NCBI RefSeq assembly: GCF_029625215.1
Contig: NZ_CP121197.1
Location: 2,976,001-3,040,000 of the forward strand
Length of the DNA stretch: 64,000 bases
Direction: 5' to 3'
From: Aurantibacillus circumpalustris
GTDB taxonomy: Bacteria; Bacteroidota; Bacteroidia; B-17B0; Aurantibacillaceae
Part shown: piece by piece, positions 9,967 through 19,380 of the stretch
Layout of the letters: each line of letters opens with the position of its first letter
Position numbering within the stretch: the first letter of the stretch is position 1
Program-made: the position numbers and the translations under genes
Notes under the pieces: model-generated
What the model was told of the DNA's origin: nothing
Databases searched by the model: none
The model's input: only the letters and a program-made list of their open reading frames with translations

Positions 9967-12072
9967 ATGTTGTTAAAGAAATCAATTTTATTTTTATGTT
10001 GCCTGTTTATAGCTTCTGTAGCTAATTCACAGTCAAAAAAAGTATGGATTGACCTTGCAGACGAATCTTATGCGAAAAGAGATTACGCAAATGCGGCCAT
10101 TTATTATTTAAAAGTTTTAGACGATACGACTGTGTTACGAAGCTACGTTTTGCCATATGAACCTCAATTAGTGAACTTAAAAATGCCTTCCTTGTTTAAA
10201 GTTCCCGAGCTTGAAATAACAAAGAAGAAAGACAGTATCAACATTGTTAAAGCAGATCTGGTTCAATCAAGTAAATATGACTTTATTTTATACCGTTTAG
10301 CACAGAGTTATCGTTTAAACTTTGACTACTCCCATGCAGCTGACGCCTATAATAAATGTGTTGAAAGAAAAGTGTATAAAGATGCTGGTTACTATTATGG
10401 AATCAGTTTAATGCATCAGAAAAAATACGACGTGGCTCTGAAAGCCTTCGATTCCTTTGTGGCAGAAAAGGAAGGAACAGATTCACTTATTTTGTTAGCG
10501 GCGAGGCGTGAAACGTGGTGCTATTTTGCCTTAGATACATTAGCGCCAACAAAGGCAAACATTCGAATGATGGATACACTTGTGTTTAACCGCGGCACAA
10601 GTAATTTTGGTACCATGTATTATCTCAGCGATGAAAAGGTGATTTTTACGAGTTCAAGAAGAGGTGGCGTTGTTACTGATCCCGAAAAACAAGATTCAAG
10701 ATACTATTGCGATTTATATTATTCTACTCTGGAAGATACTATTTGGCAACGTCCTATAAATTTTGGAAGACCTGTAAACACCTCTCTTCATGAAGGATCT
10801 GGCGTTTTTACACCTGAAGAGGTGATGCTCTTCACACGCTGGAGTGATAATAACCGTTACGAAGCGTTTATTTATATGGCCAGAACAACCGGTGGAAAGT
10901 TTTTTGAAGCAATGAAGCTAGGAACAAATATTAACATGCCTGGTTACAAGTCCCATCATCCTTTTGTTACAGCCGATGGTCACCGATTATTCTTTTCTTC
11001 AAATCGCCCCGGTGGTAAAGGTGGTTTTGACATTTGGATGGCCTCCATTGATGAGAACGGTTTTGTTGGTGACGCTACAAATCTTGGTGATGAAATTAAT
11101 ACGCCCGCCGACGAGGTAACACCTTTCTACCACGATATCAGTAATACACTTTACTTTAGTTCAAACGGACTACCAGGACTTGGTGGCTTAGACATATTTA
11201 AATCAAGTTTAAATGTGGATGATTCTATTTATCAGGTACCAGTTAATTTAAATCGGCCGATAAATTCTTCCAAAGACGACGCTTATTATGTAACAAACAG
11301 ACTGGGTACAAAAGGATTTTTATCAAGTGATCGTTTAGATTGTGAAGGAGGGCATTGCTACAATATTTATTCCTACGAAAATGATCCAATTAAATTTGAT
11401 TTGGAAGGTGTGGTAACCGACGAAACTACAGGACTCCCTATTCCCTCAGCACTCGTTACAATAAGAGACGTTCACGATAACGATGAACCTTTTTATGTAG
11501 TAACCGATGAGCAAGGCTATTATAAAACAGAACTTAAAGCCAACTTCGAGTACTTTTTAAAAGCACAAAAAAGTAAATATTTCGGAAAGTCTGCCAGTGT
11601 TATTACAAAGGGCTTAACCGATAGTAAACATTTTGAAGAAAATTTTGAACTTATTCCAATACCAGAAGGTGACATTGAAATTGAAGGGGTGGAGTACGAT
11701 TTTAATAAAGCAACCTTGAGGCCAAAATCGATGGAAGTTTTGGATAAAATTGTAGACCTTCTAAAGCTTAATGATAATCTTAGTATAGAATTAAGTTCGC
11801 ACACCGATTCCAGAGGTAATGATGCTTACAATTTAAAGCTGTCGCAAGCGCGAGCGCAAAGTTGCGTTGATTATTTAATTCAACACGGTATTGATAAGAA
11901 CCATTTAAATGCTCGTGGATACGGAGAAAGTAAGCCTATTATTCCCCAAGTAGATATTGATGCCATGGTGGATAAAAGTCCTGAATTTGAAGCTGCGCAT
12001 CAAAAAAACAGACGTACTGCTTTTAGAATTATTGGAGAAACAAATTTAAACTTGATTAACGCAACAAAATAA
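9967..12072 (+). CDS. PorE-like protein: TPR, beta-propeller, CRD and OmpA domains
   Basis: The four-part architecture matches PorE of Porphyromonas gingivalis, a T9SS component that ties the machinery to peptidoglycan. After a signal peptide (about 1-22) come TPR-like helices to about residue 190. A PD40/WD40-like propeller follows at about 210-460, with FFSSNRPGG and YFSSNG blades. A carboxypeptidase-regulatory-like fold (about 478-560, GVVTDETTGLPIPSA) precedes a C-terminal OmpA peptidoglycan-binding domain (about 570-690, with SSHTDSRG and RARS-like segments). No convincing lipobox is visible. The gene sits 7 bp after an SprF-like gene, so it may anchor this adhesin system specifically and need not be the core PorE of the cell. 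The operon may continue into the acylphosphatase gene. Confidence 0.85.
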   Translation: MLLKKSILFLCCLFIASVANSQSKKVWIDLADESYAKRDYANAAIYYLKVLDDTTVLRSYVLPYEPQLVNLKMPSLFKVPELEITKKKDSINIVKADLVQSSKYDFILYRLAQSYRLNFDYSHAADAYNKCVERKVYKDAGYYYGISLMHQKKYDVALKAFDSFVAEKEGTDSLILLAARRETWCYFALDTLAPTKANIRMMDTLVFNRGTSNFGTMYYLSDEKVIFTSSRRGGVVTDPEKQDSRYYCDLYYSTLEDTIWQRPINFGRPVNTSLHEGSGVFTPEEVMLFTRWSDNNRYEAFIYMARTTGGKFFEAMKLGTNINMPGYKSHHPFVTADGHRLFFSSNRPGGKGGFDIWMASIDENGFVGDATNLGDEINTPADEVTPFYHDISNTLYFSSNGLPGLGGLDIFKSSLNVDDSIYQVPVNLNRPINSSKDDAYYVTNRLGTKGFLSSDRLDCEGGHCYNIYSYENDPIKFDLEGVVTDETTGLPIPSALVTIRDVHDNDEPFYVVTDEQGYYKTELKANFEYFLKAQKSKYFGKSASVITKGLTDSKHFEENFELIPIPEGDIEIEGVEYDFNKATLRPKSMEVLDKIVDLLKLNDNLSIELSSHTDSRGNDAYNLKLSQARAQSCVDYLIQHGIDKNHLNARGYGESKPIIPQVDIDAMVDKSPEFEAAHQKNRRTAFRIIGETNLNLINATK

Positions 12073-12084
12073 GTACTTAGTTCA

Positions 12085-12357
12085 ATGATTCGCAGTTATA
12101 AAATAGTGGTTAAAGGAAAGGTTCAAGGGGTAGGATATAGGTTTAACGCTCAGGCGACTGCACACAAAAATAATCTTACAGGTTTTGTAAAAAACCAACA
12201 TGATAAAAGTGTATTAATTCACGCAGAAGGATTGGAGGAAGGAATCAACAAATTTATTGAGTGGTGTAATCTCGGTTCCCGTTTAGCCGATGTAACAGAA
12301 GTGGAATCAGAAGAACAGGAAGTAATGGGGTATCAGACATTTGAGATTAAGCGTTAA
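12085..12357 (+). CDS. acyP: Acylphosphatase
   Basis: This small cytoplasmic enzyme hydrolyses acyl phosphates such as acetyl phosphate or 1,3-bisphosphoglycerate. The signature GKVQGVGYR is present, with catalytic Arg19 and Asn37 at the spacing usual for the family (18 residues). Its 90 residues are the normal length. It starts 12 bp after the PorE-like gene and may be co-transcribed with it, though the products share no obvious function. Confidence 0.92.
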   Translation: MIRSYKIVVKGKVQGVGYRFNAQATAHKNNLTGFVKNQHDKSVLIHAEGLEEGINKFIEWCNLGSRLADVTEVESEEQEVMGYQTFEIKR

Positions 12358-12595
12358 CTTGATAATCTTCCGCGATTTTCTATTAAAACAGATTAAATCC
12401 GTATTTATTTCCCAACAGTGAAAGCTATTGTTGAAACACAAGGTAAAATTGTAAAAGTTTGAGGCGCAGCTGTATAAGAATAAGCATATATACAGGTGCG
12501 CCCCTAACCTCAATAATAAAACTAGTATAGTTATTCCAACAAAACAGGCAAAGCGAATCTATTACTCTATATTGAAATTAATTTTTTAACTCAGT

Positions 12596-15500
12596 TTAAT
12601 TACCTTTAATAATTTTAACAACCTCCACGTTTTTCTCTGACTTAATTTTCAAATAATAAACACCAGAAGATAGATTATTTATATCTATTTCTGTTTTCTC
12701 ACTATGAATTACATCTGATAAAACAATACGCCCCGTTATATCAACTAATTCAATTGTTTTTTCATTACCAGCAGATGTTTCTAGGATAAACAACCCATTG
12801 TTTGGATTTGGATATGCTCTTATAGGGTTAAATTCTTCGGTAACTTTATTTAATCCGGTACAGTCATTTACTGATAAAATGTAACTACCCTTATTAGAGC
12901 AGCCGTTAGAATCAGTACCCGTTATTGTAAACGAAGCTGAACTAGTAGGATTAATAACAATAGTACTGCCAATGTATAAAATTGCTGATGTATTCGAAAC
13001 CCAATTGTAAGTTGAGGCACCTGTAGCGCTTAACTTTACAGACTCACCAGAGCATATTTGTGAAGAAGTACTTGTTGCACTAATATTTGGCAATGGTTTT
13101 ACTAAAATAAATTTTGTTGCTATTGAACTACATCCGTAAATATTTGAACCAGATAAAGAATAGGTAGTACTCGTTGTTGGATAAACGACATTAGCTGGTT
13201 GGGTCACGCCATTCTCCCAACTAAAAGAAACAATATTTGTGCCTAGTCCGCCAAGATTTACAGGTGATCCAGCACAAACAATATCCATGTTTGAAGTAAT
13301 AAATAGTTCTGGCGAAGGAAACACAGTAATGTTTTGAACAAATTTAGCCGTACAGCCTGTAAGAGCTTTAGTTGCCATCACTGTATAGCCTGTGGTTGTG
13401 ATCATCGGCGTAACTGTTATTACCGATGTATTTTCGGAAGTACTCCATGTGTATGTATCAGCACCAACTGCAGAAATCTGAAAAGGTTTATCACTACAAA
13501 CAGTCGAAGAATTGACGCTAAGAGAAACTGTTGGTCCATTTAGAGAGCAAGGAAGAGTGATTTCCAAATCATCCCATGATAAATAAGCAGCACTTCCAGC
13601 AGTTGATGTAGCTTTTACAGCTATATAATAAATTCCGTTAGCAGCAACCGTAAAGGTGTTAGACAGTAATTTGTGTGTTGCGCTTATGGCTGGTCCATTT
13701 GTTGAAACGATAGGAGTAAGACCTGTTGGAGATTGATTTGATCCTACTAAAATAGATAAGTCTGTCCAATTAGTGTATCCGACAGATTCCGTAAGATACC
13801 ATAATGATGCTGAATAAGTTTTACCAGCGTCAAGAGATATTCCATTCGAGTAAAAATAATTAGCTCCTATTGGACTATTTGAAAACATCGCAAAATTCGA
13901 ACCAGTACGTGGAATTCTACCGTTTGGATTAGAAATTGTTTGAGTTAAAGCAGTAACAGAGTTGTTTACAGCCCAAGAACAGTTTGGCAATCTATTTTGG
14001 GAGTTTAGAGATTCGAAGCTCTCCAAATAAGGTACTACACTGGTGGTAGTTACCACCATATTTACGGGACTAGAAGGCAAATTTAGTGTGCCACTACCAG
14101 GACAAACAACTACATTACTGTAATAGGTTGTAACGTTAACCAAGGGCGAAGTTGCTAAATTGGTTAAGGTCGCTCCGGGTATTGCGGTAAAGGGACCTAA
14201 AGGAGAAACTGTTGATGATTGCCATTGATAATTTAGTCCGGCAAAGGTATAGTTATTAGCACTGAAGGAGACACTAACTGTTGTGCCTGGGCAATACACC
14301 ATTGTTGGAGTAATGATAGATGTTGTAGATGGTTGACCGATACAGGTTTGGGTGTAAAATTCAATTGCACCTGGATCAGGTGTTGGCAAGCTACGTGTAA
14401 AATTATTGAAATCGGCTAGTGTGCCTAAAGCATCGCCCATATTATTTATTGCAAGTGCTGTAGGCGCATAGTTAGCACCTAAAGCAGTATAAACAGGATC
14501 ATTGTCTTTACTATTTTGGTCTAATACATTACTATTACTTGCCTTTAACGCTGATAAATTTGCAAGGTTAGCGTTCATATAGGCAAGGTTATTAGTACCC
14601 GCTGGCGAATTCATATAAAGTACGTTGTAATCAGATTTAAAGTTTGTAGCTGTTCCACTGTACCAAATGCAAAATTTAGCGCCTGTTCCCCCTCTGGTAA
14701 TCGAAATAATATTGTTTTTTATAACGAAAGGACCTGTGTAAAGTTGCAGCCCGTATGTTGCACCAGCAGTAGAATTAGGATCATCTAAAGAAATAGTATT
14801 ATGAATGATGTTTTGGTATGTATAACCTCCGTTATATATTCCATAGATAGCAGCATTACTTTTTATATCGGAGATGATATTATTTGAAACAACAATCTCA
14901 TTTCCTACAGTTGCGGAAGAAGCCAAATACATGCCGTAGTAAATATTAGTAGTGTTAGTAACTGAAAACACGTTTCTAATATGGTTACCATCAATAAGTA
15001 TTCTAAGTTGATTTCCGTTCAAAAATATCCCGTAACTGGTTGTGTGTGTTGTTCGAGTGGGACGTTCGATAATATTGCCTTTGAATGTATGGTCTGTGGT
15101 ATAATAAGAATAGATTCCTGCATAATAAGTATCGGCAATTCTGCAATTAATAACTTTGTTACCTAACATAAAAGGAGTGGCAGTAGTACTGTAAAAACAA
15201 AACCCATAATATCCATTATTAGTGAAACAAGATGTCCACTGATTATTATTACTTAGTCCACTCGTTGTTGGACTTGTGCTAGACCCACTAACAGAAACGG
15301 GAGTAATTGCCGCAAGGGTAGTATTTGGGTTTACTGTAATAGTACAATTAGTAAAACTATTAAAATCTGAAGAGTTCCATAAATGTAAGGCCAGTGCATA
15401 TGAAGTACCTGTTCCTATTATATTTAGGTTGTTTACTTTCATGTAGTCAGCACCACTAAGCATAAAGGTATGAGGTAAGGCGGCCAGAGTTGCATTATAG

Positions 15501-15802
15501 GATATAGTACAACCATTTCCATTCATAGTTATAGTGTTGGTGGAAGAGGTGCCAACAATTGCAGTAAAATTCACCTGTTCAGTGTAAGGGCCGCTTCCTG
15601 AGGCCACATTTACTGTTAATGGACCGTTTACGCCAACGGCATTGATAGACGCCGCAAAAGTCGCAAAACTTGTAAAATTTGTTGAAGATGCAGGTAAGGT
15701 GTTATTGATTGTAACAACACCAGAAAACTGTGCTCCTAACTTAAGTGTTAGAACGGTAAGCAAAAGGGCTCCCAGCTTAATTTTTAGGTAATTAGACTTC
15801 AT
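12596..15802 (-). CDS. T9SS type A cargo: parallel beta-helix secreted protein
   Basis: This is a large secreted protein. The ATG at 15802 is chosen because it begins a clean signal peptide ending at KLGAQ; an upstream in-frame ATG at 15841 would add a 13-residue extension. The N-terminal half (about 100-480) carries repeated N-x-I and N-N-x-I turns typical of right-handed parallel beta-helix proteins. Ig/PKD-like modules with paired Cys follow. The last 80 residues form a type A T9SS sorting domain (YPNPNNGLF, SSGVYYLKI). It is a monocistronic minus-strand gene between two + strand operons. Beta-helix proteins often bind or cleave polysaccharide, but no catalytic residues can be assigned here. 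Confidence 0.82.
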   Translation of the reverse strand: MKSNYLKIKLGALLLTVLTLKLGAQFSGVVTINNTLPASSTNFTSFATFAASINAVGVNGPLTVNVASGSGPYTEQVNFTAIVGTSSTNTITMNGNGCTISYNATLAALPHTFMLSGADYMKVNNLNIIGTGTSYALALHLWNSSDFNSFTNCTITVNPNTTLAAITPVSVSGSSTSPTTSGLSNNNQWTSCFTNNGYYGFCFYSTTATPFMLGNKVINCRIADTYYAGIYSYYTTDHTFKGNIIERPTRTTHTTSYGIFLNGNQLRILIDGNHIRNVFSVTNTTNIYYGMYLASSATVGNEIVVSNNIISDIKSNAAIYGIYNGGYTYQNIIHNTISLDDPNSTAGATYGLQLYTGPFVIKNNIISITRGGTGAKFCIWYSGTATNFKSDYNVLYMNSPAGTNNLAYMNANLANLSALKASNSNVLDQNSKDNDPVYTALGANYAPTALAINNMGDALGTLADFNNFTRSLPTPDPGAIEFYTQTCIGQPSTTSIITPTMVYCPGTTVSVSFSANNYTFAGLNYQWQSSTVSPLGPFTAIPGATLTNLATSPLVNVTTYYSNVVVCPGSGTLNLPSSPVNMVVTTTSVVPYLESFESLNSQNRLPNCSWAVNNSVTALTQTISNPNGRIPRTGSNFAMFSNSPIGANYFYSNGISLDAGKTYSASLWYLTESVGYTNWTDLSILVGSNQSPTGLTPIVSTNGPAISATHKLLSNTFTVAANGIYYIAVKATSTAGSAAYLSWDDLEITLPCSLNGPTVSLSVNSSTVCSDKPFQISAVGADTYTWSTSENTSVITVTPMITTTGYTVMATKALTGCTAKFVQNITVFPSPELFITSNMDIVCAGSPVNLGGLGTNIVSFSWENGVTQPANVVYPTTSTTYSLSGSNIYGCSSIATKFILVKPLPNISATSTSSQICSGESVKLSATGASTYNWVSNTSAILYIGSTIVINPTSSASFTITGTDSNGCSNKGSYILSVNDCTGLNKVTEEFNPIRAYPNPNNGLFILETSAGNEKTIELVDITGRIVLSDVIHSEKTEIDINNLSSGVYYLKIKSEKNVEVVKIIKGN

Positions 15803-16229
15803 GTTTTTAGAGTTAAAGTTTGTTTGCGTAAAAAAAAACAAATAAATTGATAAAAGTCAATAAAACCGCAAAATATTCTTATTTAAGGCCAAGTTTTAAC
15901 TTTAACATTTCAATTTCAATTACTGTGAGTTTACTATATAAAAATTTTCACAAGCGTAAAATACTTTCTTAAGGGGCTAGGTACTGCACAAAAATTAGCG
16001 TAAAGAAAGTAATACTTCCAGGATCTTTTAACATGGTAATGAAAATGAAAAATTATGCTTTGTGACTAATTTTGAAGGTTATAAAGTTGGTTGGAAATCC
16101 ATTGAAAAGAGTTTAAATTATTGACTAGTTTAAAAACCTCATTTTACATTTAGTGTGGTTTCTAAATCTTACCAAATTTTAAGAAATCCCGATTTCCCAT
16201 CAATCCTTTTTTGAGTAAATTTACCGCTG
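15803..16229 (+). other. Intergenic region between divergent genes
   Basis: This 427-bp AT-rich gap separates the divergently transcribed beta-helix gene and the SurA-like gene and must contain both promoters. A 30-codon open stretch without a start codon ends at a stop codon near 16124; it could be a decayed coding remnant. I see no hairpin terminator, RNA gene or repeat. Confidence 0.5.
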
Positions 16230-17570
16230 ATGTTAAAAATAAAATTCTTTCTATTTCTTGCTTTTTCGGGTTTTGTGATGCAAGGTCAGCAACAGGTACT
16301 TGATAAAGTTATTGGTGTTGTTGCTAAATACCCAATTCTATTAAGCGATTTGCAAAGCAGTATGATTGAGCGCGATCAACAAGGCCTTCCTATAGATAAG
16401 TGTATGGCTTTTGAAATGCTTGTGTTTCAAAAACTTTTAGTGGCGCAAGCAGATAGAGATAGTGTTGTTGTTGGTGATGCTGAAATAGAGACGGAACTTA
16501 CGCGCAGAATGAACTATTTTATTCAACAGTTTGGAAGTGAAGCTAAGTTGGAAGAGTTTTACGGTAAACGCACCAATGTTTTAAAAGACGAGCTCAGAGC
16601 TGATATTCAAGAACAACTTGTTGCCGAAAAAATGAACGGCAAAATTACCGGAGATGCAAAATTAACACCTGCTGAAATCAGACAATTTTATAATTCCATT
16701 CCCGAAGACAGTTTACCACTTATTGAATCAGAAGTTGAATTAGAGCAATTGGTTAAAAAACCATCTTTTAGTCACGAGGCAAAAATAGATGCCAGAGAAA
16801 CTTTAGAAGCCTACCGTCAAAGGGTTATTAAAGGAGAAGTTAGTATTAGTACAATTGCCCGTTTATACAGCGAAGATCCAGGTTCCGCAAAAGACGGTGG
16901 TCGTTATGAGAATGTAGGTAGAGGTGTTATGGATCCTAGTTTTGAAGCCGTGGCCTTTCGTTTAAAAAAGGGCGAAATTTCGAATGTTTTTGAAACACCG
17001 TATGGCTATCATTTTATTCAACTCGAACAACGTAAAGGTGAGTTAGTCGATTTGCGTCACGTGCTTGTTATGCCAAAAATGAGCAACGAAGATTTTTATA
17101 ATTGCAAACTAAAACTCGATACAATTTACGAGGAAATAAAATCGGGAAAAATAACTTTTGAAGATGCTGTAAAAAAATACAGTGATGATGAGGAAACAAA
17201 ACAAAACGCGGGTTTAATGATTAATCCTTCAAACGCATCTACACGTTTTGATAATGAAACGTTGAGCCAGATCGACAAAAACTTGATTGCGACTATAAAC
17301 AGTATGCAACCAGACGATATGAGTAAACCGATGCAATTCTCAACGCCTGACGGGAAGCCAGGTTATAGAATTTTAAAATTAAAAGCCCGTATTGATCCGC
17401 ATAAAGCCAATTTGAAAGAAGATTATCAACGTCTCTCTTCAATGGCAAATCAATCTAAAAAGAAAGAGTTGGTGCGCGATTGGATTAAAAAGCGTTCAAA
17501 AATCACTTACATAAAACTCGATAAAGAGTTTGCTTGCAAATTCGAAAATCAATGGACAATCAATAATTGA
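16230..17570 (+). CDS. surA: SurA-like periplasmic peptidyl-prolyl isomerase
   Basis: This is a periplasmic chaperone/isomerase for outer-membrane proteins. A signal peptide (1-20) precedes a SurA N-terminal chaperone domain (about 22-170, beginning DKVIGVVAKYPILLSDL). Two parvulin (PPIC) domains follow at about 175-272 (SEDPGSAKDGGRYENVGRG, then YGYHFIQLE) and about 275-385. The second parvulin domain is divergent. Its location beside several outer-membrane and T9SS genes fits a role in barrel biogenesis. The gene symbol is by family resemblance; Bacteroidota usually carry several such proteins. Confidence 0.87.
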   Translation: MLKIKFFLFLAFSGFVMQGQQQVLDKVIGVVAKYPILLSDLQSSMIERDQQGLPIDKCMAFEMLVFQKLLVAQADRDSVVVGDAEIETELTRRMNYFIQQFGSEAKLEEFYGKRTNVLKDELRADIQEQLVAEKMNGKITGDAKLTPAEIRQFYNSIPEDSLPLIESEVELEQLVKKPSFSHEAKIDARETLEAYRQRVIKGEVSISTIARLYSEDPGSAKDGGRYENVGRGVMDPSFEAVAFRLKKGEISNVFETPYGYHFIQLEQRKGELVDLRHVLVMPKMSNEDFYNCKLKLDTIYEEIKSGKITFEDAVKKYSDDEETKQNAGLMINPSNASTRFDNETLSQIDKNLIATINSMQPDDMSKPMQFSTPDGKPGYRILKLKARIDPHKANLKEDYQRLSSMANQSKKKELVRDWIKKRSKITYIKLDKEFACKFENQWTINN

Positions 17571-17601
17571 TTTTTTAGTACCTTGACCAGCGAAACGAAG
17601 C

Positions 17602-18630
17602 GTGGTTAAGAAATATCATATTTATTGGTACTGTCAGATTTTTGGTTGGTCATTTTACATAGTAATCAACTCTATTTTTTTTGGATTAACTTCTGAATCT
17701 GGTTACCGCGAATACCTTATCTATTTTTTAATGCTGCCAATCGGTATCGGTATTTCACATTTTTACCGGCACCTTCTCATTCGTCTGCATATTTTGGATT
17801 TAAAAATTCCATCTCAACTTATATACATTGTTTTATTTAGTTTTATTAAAGGAATTATCTTCTTCGGGATGATATTAGCCTTATCAAAAATTTTCGGATT
17901 GGCTTTGGCAGATCTCACTGCGGTTGATGTTTCTGTTTCCGTCATAAATTTCGCAGTAATATTTTGTTTGTGGAATGTTATTTATTTTGGATTTCAGTAT
18001 TTTCAAAACTATAAGCGTTCTGAAATAAACTCGCTCCGCTATCTTGCTGCCAGTAGAGAGTCCGAATTAAATAGTCTAAAAGCGCAGTTAAACCCGCATT
18101 TTATTTTTAACTGTATGAACAGTATCAGGGCTTTAATTGACGAAAATCCTTCAAAAGCTAAAGATGCTGTAACTCAGCTGTCTAATATTTTAAGGAACAC
18201 TTTGTTAATGGATAAACGAAAAGAAATTTTATTAAGGGAAGAAATTTCGTTAGTAAAAGATTATCTTAATTTAGAAGAAATTCGTTACGAAGAGCGGCTG
18301 AATTACGATTTCGAAATCGATGCACAAGCTTTAAATGTACTCATACCACCCTTTATTGTGCAATCACAAGTTGAGAATGCTATCAAACATGGTATTTCTA
18401 AGCTTCCTGGTAAAGGTCGTATTTCAATACGCGCCGGTGTAGAGGCCGCAAATCTTAAAATACAAGTTTCCAACACCGGTAAAATTAATTCTGAAGCTCC
18501 GTTAACGGGAGTTGGGTTCAAAAATTCAATCCAAAGACTTGATTTATTGTACGGAAACGCCGGGAATATTTCGATAAAAGAAATAGAAGATTTGGTAGTT
18601 GTTGAGATTAATTTACCTTTGAAAGTGTAA
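17602..18630 (+). CDS. LytS/YehU-type sensor histidine kinase
   Basis: This is a membrane histidine kinase with four predicted transmembrane segments in residues 8-145 and no extracellular sensor domain. A short coiled linker leads to the His_kinase domain, whose phospho-acceptor is His166 in NPHFIFN. The ATPase N-box has Glu258-Asn259 (ENAIKHG). The start is a GTG at 17602, since no suitable ATG occurs before the first membrane helix. It is 13 bp upstream of a LytTR response regulator gene, its evident partner. The pair lies between surA-like and porQ genes, which hints at envelope-related output, but this is inference from position only. Confidence 0.9.
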   Translation: MVKKYHIYWYCQIFGWSFYIVINSIFFGLTSESGYREYLIYFLMLPIGIGISHFYRHLLIRLHILDLKIPSQLIYIVLFSFIKGIIFFGMILALSKIFGLALADLTAVDVSVSVINFAVIFCLWNVIYFGFQYFQNYKRSEINSLRYLAASRESELNSLKAQLNPHFIFNCMNSIRALIDENPSKAKDAVTQLSNILRNTLLMDKRKEILLREEISLVKDYLNLEEIRYEERLNYDFEIDAQALNVLIPPFIVQSQVENAIKHGISKLPGKGRISIRAGVEAANLKIQVSNTGKINSEAPLTGVGFKNSIQRLDLLYGNAGNISIKEIEDLVVVEINLPLKV

Positions 18631-18643
18631 ACATTAGCTGTAA

Positions 18644-19357
18644 ATGAAAGCCATAATAATTGATGATGAGCGCCTTGCGCGCCAGGAATTAAAGAACCTT
18701 CTTGCTATTCATAAAGAAGTAGAAGTGATTGCAGAATGTTCTGATGCCATACAAGCTAAAGAAAAAATAAATGAATTAAAACCCGATATTATTTTTTGTG
18801 ATATTCAGATGCCAGGAAAAACAGGACTTGAACTTGTAGAAGAGATCTCAGCTACTGTAGATGTTGTTTTTATAACTGCTCACGACGAACATGCCATTAA
18901 AGCTTTTAAATTAAATGCTTTTGACTACCTCTTAAAACCTGTTAAAGCTGAAGACTTAGCCGAAACGATCAAAAAATTATCAATTAAAGAAATAGCTTCC
19001 CGTGTTGATAATGATACTCCTTTGACCGAAAAAGACATGGTTTTCATTAAGGACGGAGATAAGTGTTGGTTCGTAAAGCTATCGGATATCCGTTTGTTTG
19101 AATCGGAAGGAAATTATGTTCGTGTTTATTTCGATAATTTCCGTCCCCTCATTTTGCGAAGTCTAAATAGTCTGGAAACCCGCCTAAATGAAAAACAATT
19201 TTTCAGAGCCAGTCGTAAACACATGATTAATATGAGTTACATTGCAAGCGTAGAGACTTGGTTTAATGGGGGTTTAAACGTAAAATTAAAAGACGGTAAA
19301 GAGATTGAAATTTCTCGCCGGCAGGCGGTTAAATTAAAGGACATGATGAGTTTATAA
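18644..19357 (+). CDS. LytTR-family response regulator
   Basis: This is a DNA-binding response regulator. The receiver domain spans about 1-118, with acidic pocket Asp7-Asp8, phospho-acceptor Asp53 (CDIQMPG) and the Lys of LLKPVK. A LytTR DNA-binding domain follows at about 135-235 (FESEGNYVRVYF, SRKHMINM, ISRRQAVKLKD). It is almost certainly phosphorylated by the LytS-type kinase encoded immediately upstream. LytTR proteins usually bind imperfect direct repeats near promoters. The targets here cannot be read from the sequence; porQ, 23 bp downstream, may be part of the same transcript. Confidence 0.92.
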   Translation: MKAIIIDDERLARQELKNLLAIHKEVEVIAECSDAIQAKEKINELKPDIIFCDIQMPGKTGLELVEEISATVDVVFITAHDEHAIKAFKLNAFDYLLKPVKAEDLAETIKKLSIKEIASRVDNDTPLTEKDMVFIKDGDKCWFVKLSDIRLFESEGNYVRVYFDNFRPLILRSLNSLETRLNEKQFFRASRKHMINMSYIASVETWFNGGLNVKLKDGKEIEISRRQAVKLKDMMSL

Positions 19358-19380
19358 ATTATGTTCGTTTCTCATACTAA

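Noticed and set aside
16032-16124. Open stretch of about 30 codons ending in a stop, possible gene remnant
   Set aside because: No start codon, too short and no recognisable family; only mentioned as a feature of the gap.
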